From the NCBI RefSeq assembly GCF_002939385.1, contig NZ_MULI01000058.1, forward strand, positions 1 through 47,552: a stretch of DNA of 47,552 nucleotides. Direction: 5' to 3'. The translations under genes and the position numbers were made by a program. The notes below the pieces were generated by a model that saw only the letters and a program-made list of their open reading frames with translations, had not been told where the DNA came from and searched no databases. Origin of the DNA: Streptomyces sp. MH60 (GTDB taxonomy: Bacteria > Actinomycetota > Actinomycetes > Streptomycetales > Streptomycetaceae). Positions 1 to 7,976 of the stretch are shown here, piece by piece. The stretch's first letter is position 1; every line of letters starts with the position of its first letter.

Positions 1-1292
1 GCCGCACGGGCCGCGGCAGGCCCGCCGCCCGGCGGAACCGGTGCCGCGGCGGGCGCCGCACCCCCCGCACCGGCATGCGCCTCGGGCCCGGGCACGTACC
101 CCATGGCGGGCGCGCCCGCTCCGGCCGAGAACTGCACCCCGCGCTCGATCCGGTCCAGCCGGGCCATCACCGAACGCTCGTCGCCGTACGCGGCGGGCAG
201 CAGCACGCGCGCGCAGATCAGCTCCAGCTGGAGGCGCGGCGAGTGGGCGCCGCGCATCTCGGTGAGCCCCTCGTTGACGATGTCGGCGGCACGGCTCAGC
301 TCGGCGGCGCCGAAGGACCGGGCCTGCTCACTCATCCGCTCGACCACGTCGGCGGGGGCGTCGATGAGCCCCTTCTCCGCGGCGTCGGGCACGGCGGCGA
401 GGATCACCAGGTCACGGAGGCGCTCCAGCAGGTCGGTGACGAAGCGCCGCGGGTCGTGGCCCCCCTCGATCACGTGGTCCACGACCCCGAAGGCGGCGGA
501 GCCGTCCCCGGAGACGAAGGACTCGACGACGGAGTCGAGCAGCGAGCCGTCCGTGTAGCCGAGCAGGGCGGTGGTCATGTCGTACGTCACACCGTCGGCA
601 CCGGCGCCCGCGAGCAGCTGGTCCATGACGGACATGGAGTCACGCACGGAGCCCGCGCCGGCCCGCACCACGAGCGGCAGCACGCCCTCCTCGACCGCGA
701 TGCCCTCCCGGCCGCACACCTCGGCGAGGTAGTCGCGCAGGGTGCCGGGCGGCACGAGCCGGAACGGATAGTGGTGGGTCCGGGACCGAATGGTCCCGAT
801 GACCTTCTCGGGCTCGGTGGTCGCGAAGATGAACTTCAGGTGCTCCGGTGGCTCCTCGACGACCTTCAGCAGGGCGTTGAAGCCCTGCGGGGAGACCATG
901 TGGGCCTCGTCGATGATGTAGATCTTGTACCGGCTGGAGGCGGGCCCGAAGAAGGCCTTCTCACGCAGGTCACGGGCGTCGTCCACGCCACCGTGCGAGG
1001 CGGCGTCGATCTCGATGACGTCGATCGAGCCCGGCCCGTTCCTCGCGAGGTCGCGGCAGGACTGGCACTCGCCGCACGGGGTCGGTGTGGGGCCCTGCTC
1101 GCAGTTCAGGCAGCGCGCCAGGATCCGGGCGCTGGTCGTCTTGCCGCAGCCGCGCGGACCGCTGAACAGGTACGCGTGATTGACCCGGTTGTTCCGCAGC
1201 GCCTGCTGCAGCGGGTCGGTGACATGCCCCTGCCCGATGACCTCGGCGAAGGACTCCGGGCGGTAACGGCGGTAGAGCGCGAGAGACGACAC
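1..1292 (-). CDS. dnaX: DNA polymerase III subunit gamma/tau (3'-truncated by window edge)
   Basis: Clamp-loader ATPase of the replicative polymerase. The first 430 or so residues are visible and the C-terminal tau part runs off the left edge. The N-terminus reads VSSLALYRRYRPESF, the usual DnaX opening, so the GTG at 1292 is the start; an ATG four bases upstream is out of frame. Walker A is GPRGCGKT at about residues 45-52. The zinc module has Cys64, Cys73, Cys76 and Cys79. Walker B/DEAH is at about 128-131, followed by the sensor-1 stretch FIFATTEPEK and the SRT arginine-finger segment. There is no Shine-Dalgarno; a TATAAC hexamer on this strand (1302-1307) sits 9 nt before the start, so the leader must be very short. 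The last visible residues are Ala/Gly/Pro-rich linker. The SRP RNA gene lies directly upstream on the same strand. Confidence 0.97.
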   Translation of the reverse strand, partial: MSSLALYRRYRPESFAEVIGQGHVTDPLQQALRNNRVNHAYLFSGPRGCGKTTSARILARCLNCEQGPTPTPCGECQSCRDLARNGPGSIDVIEIDAASHGGVDDARDLREKAFFGPASSRYKIYIIDEAHMVSPQGFNALLKVVEEPPEHLKFIFATTEPEKVIGTIRSRTHHYPFRLVPPGTLRDYLAEVCGREGIAVEEGVLPLVVRAGAGSVRDSMSVMDQLLAGAGADGVTYDMTTALLGYTDGSLLDSVVESFVSGDGSAAFGVVDHVIEGGHDPRRFVTDLLERLRDLVILAAVPDAAEKGLIDAPADVVERMSEQARSFGAAELSRAADIVNEGLTEMRGAHSPRLQLELICARVLLPAAYGDERSVMARLDRIERGVQFSAGAGAPAMGYVPGPEAHAGAGGAAPAAAPVPPGGGPAAARA

Positions 1293-1344
1293 GCATACGA
1301 GGTTATAGGCGCCCACCGACAACCGGACCGCCCGCAAAGGAGAC

Positions 1345-1430
1345 GCCCCCCACGCACCCGCCAGAGCCGACCTACCCTTGCTGCCTTCCGGCCCTGGGGG
1401 AGTTCAGTCAGATAGCGCCGCGTGAGGGGC
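1345..1430 (-). ncRNA. ffs: small bacterial signal recognition particle RNA (4.5S-type)
   Basis: Read on the minus strand, the apical SRP domain is seen: CAGGGCCGGAAGGCAGCAAG, containing the GGAAGG apical loop region and the asymmetric-loop AGCA, followed by GGTAGGTCGGC. The 5' GCCCCTCACGC and 3' GCGTGGGGGGC ends pair over 11 bp with one G-U, which defines about 86 nt. No Alu domain is present, as expected for the short actinobacterial form. The ends are from base pairing and could be off by a few bases. It is co-oriented with and just upstream of dnaX, an arrangement familiar in Streptomyces. Confidence 0.93.
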
Positions 1431-1507
1431 TGGGCCACACGTTACCCGATGTGGGGCCCCCGGAACGAGTTCGCAAGCACTCCTCGGCGTCATGTAATGT
1501 TCTCCGC

Positions 1508-1595
1508 GGAGGATTCGCCTAGTGGCCTAGGGCGCACGCTTGGAAAGCGTGTTGGGGGCAACCCCTCACGAGTTCGAATCTCGTATCCTCCGCCA
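1508..1595 (+). tRNA. tRNA-Ser(GGA), CCA encoded
   Basis: The acceptor arms GGAGGAT (1508-1514) and ATCCTCC (1585-1591) pair perfectly. The anticodon loop is CTTGGAAAG with anticodon GGA, reading UCC/UCU. There is a long class II variable arm, the T-loop is GTTCGAATC, and CCA is encoded at 1593-1595. A TAATGT -10 hexamer lies at 1495-1500, placing transcription start right at the tRNA 5' end. No clear -35 is visible. Confidence 0.97.
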
Positions 1596-1611
1596 GTGCC
1601 TCACCGGGCAC

Positions 1612-1655
1612 GATGTCGAAGGGCCCCACCGTTCGCGGTGGGGCCCTTCGACATC
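1612..1655. terminator. 20-bp perfect hairpin with TTCG loop, bidirectional terminator
   Basis: The arm gatgtcgaagggccccaccg at 1612-1631, the loop ttcg and a perfectly complementary arm 1636-1655. It lies between tRNA-Ser and the convergent SDR gene, so it can end both transcripts. Confidence 0.8.
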
Positions 1656-1699
1656 TGGTGCGGCTCTTCCGCGGGGAGCTTTGTTCCTCGTCACCGTGC

Positions 1700-2602
1700 T
1701 CAGGCGGGAACGGTCTTCAGCAGTGCGCGGGTCTCGGCGACCACGCGGGCGCTGAAGGCCGGATCGTGCACCTGCGCGGAGCCCCGCATCGGACGTCCTT
1801 TCTCGTCGTAGTAGACGCCGGTGGCATCCGATTCGCTGGTCAGGGCCCGAGTGATCACGCGGGCGGCGGTGCCCGGGTTGGTCCAGTACTTGATGAGCGG
1901 GGCCAGTGGCGAGAGGACGTACTTCGACAGCAGGCGCAGGAACAGGCCGGCGTCACGGCCGAGGTTCGTGCCGGGGGCGAAGCCGGGCTCGATCGCGTTG
2001 AACCGCAGGCGGGGTGTCTCGCGCGCGAAGGCCAGCACCGTCGCGAGGTTGCACTGCTTGGACGTGGCGTAGGCGTCTGCCCCGGGCAGTTTCGAGCCGC
2101 CGGGCATCCACTCGCCACGCGCGCTCGCCTCGGCAGAGATGTACCGGGCGCCGCGGAACCCGGACATGGTGGCCGCCTTGCGTTCCGGATCTTCCACGGC
2201 CGAGACGATGAACACCACCTGCGTGCCGTCTTCGAGGTGGGGCGCGAGCATCTCGGTGAACACGAAGGGCCCGATGTGGTTGGTGGCGTAGGCGAGGTCC
2301 CAGCCGAGAGCGTTCGTGCCGGGGCGGTTGGGGAAGATGCCGGCGTTGTTGAGCACACCGGTGATCGGGAGGCCGAGTTCGATGATCTGCGCGGCGGCCC
2401 GTCGCACGCTGGTCGGGTCCGAGAGGTCGCAGACGACGGACACCGCCTTTCCGCCTCTGCTCTCGATGCTCCCGCGCACGTCGTCGAGCTTGGCGGCGTC
2501 GCGCCCGACCAGCACGACGGTGCCGTGACCGGCGAGTTCGAGGGCGGTGCGGCGGCCGAAGCCGGAGGTCGGGCCGGTGATGACGTACGCGCTGTCGGGC
2601 AT
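1700..2602 (-). CDS. SDR-family NAD(P)-dependent oxidoreductase
   Basis: A 300-residue classical short-chain dehydrogenase/reductase. The cofactor motif TGPTSGFG is at residues 9-16, NNAG at 85-88 and the catalytic YATSK at 178-182 (Tyr178, Lys182). No signal peptide, so cytoplasmic; the substrate cannot be read from sequence. The length is slightly above the 250-residue core and resembles the retinol/protochlorophyllide reductase-like SDR subgroup. ATG 2602 has AAAGGA upstream as ribosome binding site. It follows a tetR gene on the same strand after 75 bp, so the TetR protein is its likely regulator. A palindrome in that gap shares a 9-mer with the tetR promoter. Confidence 0.9.
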   Translation of the reverse strand: MPDSAYVITGPTSGFGRRTALELAGHGTVVLVGRDAAKLDDVRGSIESRGGKAVSVVCDLSDPTSVRRAAAQIIELGLPITGVLNNAGIFPNRPGTNALGWDLAYATNHIGPFVFTEMLAPHLEDGTQVVFIVSAVEDPERKAATMSGFRGARYISAEASARGEWMPGGSKLPGADAYATSKQCNLATVLAFARETPRLRFNAIEPGFAPGTNLGRDAGLFLRLLSKYVLSPLAPLIKYWTNPGTAARVITRALTSESDATGVYYDEKGRPMRGSAQVHDPAFSARVVAETRALLKTVPA

Positions 2603-2620
2603 GACGATCCTTTACTGTCT

Positions 2621-2633
2621 GACTAGTCAGTCA
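2621..2633. promoter_or_regulatory. possible TetR operator between tetR and SDR genes
   Basis: The palindrome TGACTAGTCA (2620-2629) runs into AGTCAGTCA (2625-2633). The same 9-mer AGTCAGTCA recurs at 3267-3275 inside the tetR promoter. The shared word in front of both genes suggests one repressor binds both. Confidence 0.45.
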
Positions 2634-2677
2634 TTGATGGTCGTGCGAGGGCATGAGGAGCAGGAGGGGGAGACGGG

Positions 2678-3241
2678 TCAGCCGATCATTCGCCAGAGCG
2701 CGTCGAAACCGGACCGCGTGTGCTCGTCGGCCTGCTCGGGGTCGCTGATGATGTAGTCGATGGTGGCCTCGGCCAGGGCATTGCACAGCGTGAACACCAA
2801 AGCCGCCGGAGCGTCACGCATCGGGCCGTTCGCCCGGCTGCGCTCCATGACCCTTCCCATGCCCGCCATGGCCCGGCTCGCCGCCTCATGCGTGGACGGC
2901 GTGATCTCGTCGGAGACCTGGAGCCGCGCCAGCGCCCGGCGCTTCTCGGGGTTGGCCGTGGCCCAGCGCATCCACTGCGACCACATGTGCAGCATCTGCG
3001 CCCGGTCATCGGCGGCGGGCAGGCCACCGAGCGCGGCCCCGCCCATCTCGGCCTTCAGTTCCAGGTAGAGCTGGTTGAGCAGATCCGCCTTGGTGTCGAA
3101 GTAGGTGAACAGCGACCCGTTCGAGACGCGGGCCTCCTTCGCGATGGCCGCCGTCGCCGCCCCCAGCCCCTGAGCAGCGATGATGCGCATGGCGGCGGTC
3201 ATGATCGCCGCACGCTTGTCGTCACTTCTCGGCCTGGCCAT
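2678..3241 (-). CDS. TetR-family transcriptional regulator
   Basis: 187 residues. The N-terminal helix-turn-helix spans about residues 10-55 with the typical RIIAAQGLGAATAAIAKEA and SNGSLFTYFDTKADLL segments. The C-terminal ligand domain is of the type with an alpha-helical TetR_C core. ATG 3241 is preferred: a -10 TACGCT sits 6 nt upstream and no Shine-Dalgarno is present, so the mRNA is probably leaderless. It lies upstream of and co-directional with the SDR gene, so it probably represses itself and that enzyme. The inducer is unknown. Confidence 0.93.
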   Translation of the reverse strand: MARPRSDDKRAAIMTAAMRIIAAQGLGAATAAIAKEARVSNGSLFTYFDTKADLLNQLYLELKAEMGGAALGGLPAADDRAQMLHMWSQWMRWATANPEKRRALARLQVSDEITPSTHEAASRAMAGMGRVMERSRANGPMRDAPAALVFTLCNALAEATIDYIISDPEQADEHTRSGFDALWRMIG

Positions 3242-3247
3242 GATGTC

Positions 3248-3276
3248 AGCGTATAAAAGAGCGGGCAGTCAGTCAA
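3248..3276 (-). promoter_or_regulatory. promoter of the TetR gene, leaderless type, with embedded operator word
   Basis: On the minus strand TTGACT (3271-3276), 17-bp spacer, TACGCT (3248-3253), then 6 nt to ATG 3241. The AGTCAGTCA word (3267-3275 on the plus strand) overlaps the -35, fitting autorepression. Confidence 0.65.
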
Positions 3277-3317
3277 AGGGTGGGCTCTCTGCTTGGCGGA
3301 CCCTCTCGACGACCGAC

Positions 3318-3911
3318 CTACTTGCCGGCGGCCTTCGCCGCCTTGGCCGCCGCCTTCATCTCCTGCTTGTGCGCCCGTACCTTGGTCAGGGACTCGGGCC
3401 CCCTGATGTCCGCGACCGACCGGAACGCGTCGGGCTCTCCGTAGGCCCCCGCCGCCTCGCGCCACCCCTCGGGACGCACGCCGAGCTGCTTGCCGAGCAG
3501 CGCGAGGAAGATCTGGGCCTTCTGCTTGCCGAACCCGGGCAGCTCCTGGAGCCGCTTCAGCAGCTCCTTGCCGGTGGACACGCCCCGCCAGACGGCCTCG
3601 GCGTCACCGTCGTACGTCTCGACGAGGTACCGGCACAGCTGCTGCACCCGCCCCGCCATGGAACCGGGGTATCGGTGCACCGCCGGTTTCTCGGAGAGCA
3701 GCGCGGCGAACCCCTCGGGGTCGTACGCGGCGATGTCGTGCGCGTCCAGGTCCTCCGCCCGCATGCGCCGCGCGATGGTCGACGGACCCTTGAACGCCCA
3801 CTCCATGGGCACTTGCTGATCCAGCAGCATGCCGACCAGCGCGGCGAGCGGGCTGCGCCCGAGGAGTTCGTCGGCCTCGGGGTCCTGGGCGAGGTGAAGT
3901 GTGACGTCCAT
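3318..3911 (-). CDS. HhH-GPD family base-excision DNA repair-like protein
   Basis: 197 residues with the HhH-GPD fold: the N-terminal helices (PLAALVGMLLDQQVPM) and the helix-hairpin-helix LPGFGKQKA near residues 125-133. In active glycosylases of this superfamily a catalytic Asp follows about 15-20 residues after the hairpin. Here that stretch reads ALLGKQLGVRPEGW and has no Asp at the expected place. The C-terminus is Lys/Ala-rich. The gene starts 25 bp after the stop of the siderophore-interacting protein gene and may be co-transcribed with it. The family is annotated as uncharacterised HhH-GPD in actinomycetes; activity is uncertain. Confidence 0.85.
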   Translation of the reverse strand: MDVTLHLAQDPEADELLGRSPLAALVGMLLDQQVPMEWAFKGPSTIARRMRAEDLDAHDIAAYDPEGFAALLSEKPAVHRYPGSMAGRVQQLCRYLVETYDGDAEAVWRGVSTGKELLKRLQELPGFGKQKAQIFLALLGKQLGVRPEGWREAAGAYGEPDAFRSVADIRGPESLTKVRAHKQEMKAAAKAAKAAGK

Positions 3912-3936
3912 GGTCCCGATGATCGCGCGTACGGGC

Positions 3937-4662
3937 TCAGGTCGCGCGCCAGTACCCCAGCGCGTTCACCCGCTGCTTCGGCAGCCCCAGCTCCTTGCGG
4001 ACGTACGACGAGAGCGCCCGCGTGGTCGCCGTGTCGCAGGCGATCCAGACGAACGGCTCCGAGGCGGCCCCCAGCAGCTCCGGCAGCTCCTCCTTCACCC
4101 GCGCCACCAGATGCGCCCCCGCGTCCCGGCGCGCGACCGCGCGGACCTCGTGCCGTGCGGGGTCGGTGCGGAAGGGCAGGCCGTCGTCCGTGCCGCCCTC
4201 GAACCAGACGGTCGCGGGCACCGGCCCCAGCGCGTCGAGCAGGGAGTTGAGCGCGGGCAGGGACGCCGGGTCCGCGACCGCGAAGACCCGCGAGGGGAGC
4301 GGCCGCGGCACCTCGAACCCGGTGCCCTGGACGGTCGCCTCGATCGTGTCCCCCGGCTTCGCCGCCCGCGCCCAGTCGCTCGCGCACCCCTCGTGCAGGG
4401 CGAACTCCAGGGCGAAGGTCCCGGCCGCCGGGTCCGGGTCCACCAGCGTGTACCCCCGCTGGTGCGGCCTGCCCGCGTTGTCGAACCACAGCCGCACCCA
4501 CATCGTGGGGTGGACGCCGGTCACCGCCAGCATGCCGCCGTCGCTCAGCCGCAGCCGCCGGTAGTGCGGGGTCACGTCCTCGACGCCCGTCACGGTGAAC
4601 TCGAAGTCCTTCGCGCGCATCAGCTTGAGGACCGCGCCCTCCCAGCCCCGCCCCTGCCCCAT
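3937..4662 (-). CDS. siderophore-interacting protein (FAD-dependent ferric-siderophore reductase)
   Basis: 241 residues of the ViuB/SIP family: an N-terminal FAD-binding barrel (about 15-115, with the RGYTLV flavin-binding segment) and a C-terminal NAD(P)H-binding-like domain. These cytoplasmic enzymes reduce Fe(III)-siderophores and release iron. ATG 4662 is chosen because GAAGGA lies 5-6 bp upstream; an in-frame GTG at 4680 would place that ribosome binding site inside the gene. A -10-like CATAAT lies 20-30 bp upstream of the start on this strand and the iron box covers the -35 area. It is divergent from the acylase operon and shares that control region. Confidence 0.93.
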   Translation of the reverse strand: MGQGRGWEGAVLKLMRAKDFEFTVTGVEDVTPHYRRLRLSDGGMLAVTGVHPTMWVRLWFDNAGRPHQRGYTLVDPDPAAGTFALEFALHEGCASDWARAAKPGDTIEATVQGTGFEVPRPLPSRVFAVADPASLPALNSLLDALGPVPATVWFEGGTDDGLPFRTDPARHEVRAVARRDAGAHLVARVKEELPELLGAASEPFVWIACDTATTRALSSYVRKELGLPKQRVNALGYWRAT

Positions 4663-4706
4663 GTTTCCTTCACCTTTCACGTATTATGCGGCCACGACCC
4701 ACAAAC

Positions 4707-4725
4707 TTAGGTGAGCCTAACCTAA
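4707..4725. promoter_or_regulatory. iron box (DtxR/DmdR operator)
   Basis: The 19-bp sequence ttaggtgagcctaacctaa is a near-perfect copy of the DtxR/DmdR1 operator (TTAGGTTAGGCTCACCTAA on the other strand). It is the only clear copy I saw and sits in the divergent promoter region between the siderophore-interacting protein gene and the acylase operon. Both transcripts should be repressed in iron-replete cells. Confidence 0.93.
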
Positions 4726-4745
4726 AGGAAAGTAGAGGCACAGGG

Positions 4746-6857
4746 GTGAGCGCCGAGACCTACCGCGACGCCTGGGGAATCCCGCACCTGCGCGCGGACA
4801 CCCCGCACGCACTCGCCCGGGCCCAGGGCCGGGTGACCGCCCGCGACCGCGCCTGGCAACTGGAGGTCGAGCGGCACCGCGCCCAGGGCACCTCCGCGGC
4901 CTTCCTCGGACCCGGGGCCCTGTCCTGGGACCGCCTCGCCCGCCGTGCCCGGCTCGCGGACACCGCACGCCGCTGCTTCACCGCCCTGGAGCGGAAGGAC
5001 CCGGAGACCGCGGCCTGGGTGCGCGCGTACGTCGACGGCGTGAACGAGGGGCTCGCCGGGAACGGGCAACCGGCCCCGGAGTTCGCGCGCATCGGCCTCA
5101 CCCCCGGCCACTGGGACCCCTGGACCCCGCTCGGCGTCTGGCTCGCCACGCACATCCTCTTCGCGGGCTTTCCCGCCAAACTCTGGCGCGAGCACGTCTC
5201 CACGCACCTCGGCCCGGAGGCCGTGGCCCTCTTCGCCGCCGACGGCCCCGGCACCGCGGGCAGCAACGGCTGGCTGGTGAGCGGCGAGCGGACCACCACC
5301 GGGCACGCGCTCATCGCGGGCGATCCGCACCGCTTCATCGAGGACCCCGGCGTCTACCAGCAGATCCACCTGTCCTGCCCGGAGTTCGACGTCGTCGGCC
5401 TCGCGGTGCCCGGCGTCCCCGGCGTCGCCCACTTCGGTCACACCGGCACGGTCGCCTGGGCCATCACCAACGCGATGGCCGACTACCAGGACCTGTACCG
5501 CGAGCGCCTGCGCCGCACCGGTGCCGGCGTCGAGGCGCTCGGCCCGGACGGCACCTGGCACCGCGCCGCCCGCCACACGGAGACGATCGACGTCGCGGGG
5601 GACGCGGGGCAGCGGGAGACCGTGGAGGTCGAGATCATCGAGACCGACCGCGGCCCGGTGATCGCCGGCGGCCCCGAGGGCCTCGACGACAGCACTCCGG
5701 CCGCCCTCAGCCTGCGCTACCCGCCCCGCGTCACCGCCGACCTCGGGTTCGGCGCGCTGCTGCCGCTGCTGCGGGCCCGCCGGGTCGCCGACGTGGACCG
5801 CGCCCTGGACGCCTGGGCCGAGCCGGTCAACGTGGTGCAGGCCGCCGACACGGAGGGCGGCCTGCTGCACCGGGTCGCGGGCCGGGTCCCGGTGCGTCCC
5901 GCCGCGAACGGTCTGCGTCCGGTGCCCGCCTGGGAACCCGGCCACGAGTGGACCGGCTGGCACACCCCGCCCCGCGCCGGGCTCACCGACGGCGTCGCCG
6001 TGATGGCCAACCAGCGCGGCCCGTCCGCCCCGCTGGGCGTCGAGTTCGCCCCACCGCACCGCGCCGACCGCATCGCCGCCCTGCTCGCGGGCAGGGAGCA
6101 CTGGTCGGCGGCGGACCTGCCCGCGATCCACACGGACACCCACCTGGCGTCGGCCGGCCCCCTCCTGGACCACCTCGCCGCCCTGACCGGCCTGCCCGCG
6201 AGCACCGCCCTGGCCCCCGAGGCCGCCGCCCTCCGCGACCGCCTCCTCGCCTGGGACCGGCGCATGGACGCGGACAGCGCCGACGCGGCGGTGTACGCGG
6301 CCGTACGGGCGGCGGTCGTACGGCGGCTGGCGGCGCACCCGGCCCTGGCGTCCGCCTCGGCCGCACCCGCCTACCCCGAGGTACTGCAACCGTGGCTCGC
6401 GCTGGTGCCGCGCGTCGCGTACGCCCTGGAACACCTCCTGCGCACGGACGACCTGTACGGCATCGACCGCGCGGCGACCGTACGCGCCGCGCTGGAGGAG
6501 GTCGCCGCGCGGCCGCCCGCCGGCACCTGGGGCGACACCCACCGCCTGGCCCCTTGGCGGGCGCTGCCGGACACCGCCGCCGCCCGCGAGGACGAACCCG
6601 CTCTCTCCGGCGACCACGACTGCGTGCTGTGCACCTCCCCCGTGCCCGGCCTCACCGACCGCGCCGCCCGCGGCCCGGCCGCGCGGTACGTCTGGGACCT
6701 GGCCGACCGCGGGAACAGCCGCTGGGTGGTGCCGCACGGCGCCTCGGGCCTCCCGGGCTCGCCTCACCACCGCGACCAGCAGCCCCTGTGGCTCGACGGG
6801 GAACTCGCCCCGGTGGTCACCGACTTCGACCGGCTCACGAAGGAATCCGATGACTGA
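4746..6857 (+). CDS. penicillin acylase family Ntn-hydrolase (iron-regulated)
   Basis: 703 residues, the size of a full penicillin/AHL acylase precursor. The autocatalytic cleavage site is AGSNGW, so Ser173 becomes the N-terminal nucleophile of the beta chain. The alpha chain starts with YRDAWGIPHLRADTPHALARAQG, a family hallmark. Unlike secreted acylases and PvdQ there is no signal peptide, so the enzyme should be cytoplasmic. GTG 4746 is used: the homologous sequence begins there and the upstream in-frame codons are promoter and iron-box DNA. It is the first gene of four with overlapping ends and is directly downstream of the iron box. The likely role is hydrolysis of an amide bond in a siderophore or its precursor; the substrate is not readable. 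Confidence 0.9.
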   Translation: MSAETYRDAWGIPHLRADTPHALARAQGRVTARDRAWQLEVERHRAQGTSAAFLGPGALSWDRLARRARLADTARRCFTALERKDPETAAWVRAYVDGVNEGLAGNGQPAPEFARIGLTPGHWDPWTPLGVWLATHILFAGFPAKLWREHVSTHLGPEAVALFAADGPGTAGSNGWLVSGERTTTGHALIAGDPHRFIEDPGVYQQIHLSCPEFDVVGLAVPGVPGVAHFGHTGTVAWAITNAMADYQDLYRERLRRTGAGVEALGPDGTWHRAARHTETIDVAGDAGQRETVEVEIIETDRGPVIAGGPEGLDDSTPAALSLRYPPRVTADLGFGALLPLLRARRVADVDRALDAWAEPVNVVQAADTEGGLLHRVAGRVPVRPAANGLRPVPAWEPGHEWTGWHTPPRAGLTDGVAVMANQRGPSAPLGVEFAPPHRADRIAALLAGREHWSAADLPAIHTDTHLASAGPLLDHLAALTGLPASTALAPEAAALRDRLLAWDRRMDADSADAAVYAAVRAAVVRRLAAHPALASASAAPAYPEVLQPWLALVPRVAYALEHLLRTDDLYGIDRAATVRAALEEVAARPPAGTWGDTHRLAPWRALPDTAAAREDEPALSGDHDCVLCTSPVPGLTDRAARGPAARYVWDLADRGNSRWVVPHGASGLPGSPHHRDQQPLWLDGELAPVVTDFDRLTKESDD

Positions 6858-7488
6858 CCCGCAAGCGCCCGCGCACCCGTCCGCACCCCCGTACGCCCCC
6901 CGCACCCCCGTCCACGAGCAGCACCTGGACGGCTTCGGAACCGTCCGCGTCCTCCCCCTGGACCCCGCCGCGGACGCCACGGTGGTGCACGGCTGGGTGA
7001 GCGGGGAACGGGCCGCCTTCTGGGGCATGAACGGCCTGACGGAGCAGCAGGTCGCCGACGTGTACGCGCACATGGCCACCCTCGACACCCATCACGCCTT
7101 CCTGGTCGTCAAGGACGCCGAGCCGGTCGCCCTGTTCCAGACCTACGACCCCGCGGCCGACCGGGTGAGCGAGTGCTACGACACCGAGCCGGGCGACATC
7201 GGCGTCCACCTGCTCCTCGCACCCGCCGGACCCGGGGGCGCGCGCCCCGGCTGGACCGCCGCCCTGTCGGGCGCCCTCATGGCGTACGTGCTGCTGGGCC
7301 TGGGCCGGACGCGGATCGTGGTCGACCCGGACGTGGACAACGAGAAGGCGATCGCCCGCTTCCTCAAGCAGGGCTTCACCGCCGGTCCCCGGGTGGTCCT
7401 GCCCGAGGTGGACCTGCCGGACGTGTACCTGCCCGAGAAGAAGGCGCAACTCGCGTTCCTGCGCCGGGAGGTAGCGTTCGCCGGGTGA
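6850..7488 (+). CDS. GNAT acetyltransferase of IucB/DesC/RhbD type
   Basis: 212 residues. The sequence matches the siderophore acyltransferase group that acylates N-hydroxy-diamines: the opening VRVLPLDPAADATVVHGWVS with RAAFWGM, the central EPGDIGVHLLL, and VVDPDVDNEKAIARFLKQGF near the C-terminus, which is the characteristic VEPD-x-x-N-x-x-A signature. These enzymes use acyl-CoA to make hydroxamates in aerobactin, rhizobactin and desferrioxamine pathways. The start ATG overlaps the acylase stop by 8 bp, so translation is coupled. No lysine/ornithine/cadaverine monooxygenase and no IucA/DesD synthetase is present nearby, which makes this copy unusual. Confidence 0.88.
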   Translation: MTDPQAPAHPSAPPYAPRTPVHEQHLDGFGTVRVLPLDPAADATVVHGWVSGERAAFWGMNGLTEQQVADVYAHMATLDTHHAFLVVKDAEPVALFQTYDPAADRVSECYDTEPGDIGVHLLLAPAGPGGARPGWTAALSGALMAYVLLGLGRTRIVVDPDVDNEKAIARFLKQGFTAGPRVVLPEVDLPDVYLPEKKAQLAFLRREVAFAG

Positions 7489-7976
7489 CTGACGCGCCGA
7501 CCGCCGAGGACCTGATCGCGCACTACGCGCTGGAACCGATCCCCCGCGAGGGCGGCCTGTTCCGGCGCACCTGGGCCGGGCCGGAACGCCCGGACGGACG
7601 CCCCGCGGGGACCGCCATCGTGGCCCTGCTCACCGCCCGGCCGGGCGACTTCTCCGCCCTGCACCGCCTGCCGGGCGACGAGGTCTGGCACTTCTACCTC
7701 GGCGACCCGCTGGAGCTGCTGCTCCTCGCCCCGGACGGCAGCGCCCGCACGACCGTGCTGGGACCGGACGTGCTCGGCGGGCAGCACGTCCAGTTCACGG
7801 TCCCCGCCGGAACCTGGATGGGCGGCAGGGTGGCGGCGGGCGGCCGGTGGTCGCTCTTCGGCTGCACGATGGCGCCCGGGTTCACCTACGGGGACTACGA
7901 GCACGGCGAGGCCGCCGGCCTCACGGCGCGCTACCCGGCCGAGGCCGCGCGCATCATGGCACTGTGCCGCCCATGA
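7485..7976 (+). CDS. DUF985 cupin-domain protein
   Basis: 163 residues, starting with GTG in a GTGA overlap with the preceding stop. The sequence HYALEPIPREGGLFRRTW, FSALHRLPGDEVWHFYLGDPLELLLL and QHVQFTVPAGTWMGG is the DUF985 (YML079-like) small-barrel cupin pattern. The fold resembles sugar epimerases and has a conserved acidic/His cavity, but no function is established. The metal-binding set of classical cupins is incomplete. Its place inside an iron-controlled operon suggests binding or processing of a small molecule handled by the neighbours. Confidence 0.88.
   Translation: MTDAPTAEDLIAHYALEPIPREGGLFRRTWAGPERPDGRPAGTAIVALLTARPGDFSALHRLPGDEVWHFYLGDPLELLLLAPDGSARTTVLGPDVLGGQHVQFTVPAGTWMGGRVAAGGRWSLFGCTMAPGFTYGDYEHGEAAGLTARYPAEAARIMALCRP

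Noticed and set aside
75..1415. A 446-residue plus-strand frame across dnaX
   Set aside because: It is antisense to a clear DnaX protein, with typical GC-rich shadow composition and no known domain.
4722..7088. A 788-residue minus-strand frame across the acylase and acetyltransferase genes
   Set aside because: It is antisense shadow coding of low complexity (Gly/Arg/Val); the plus-strand proteins have complete family motifs.
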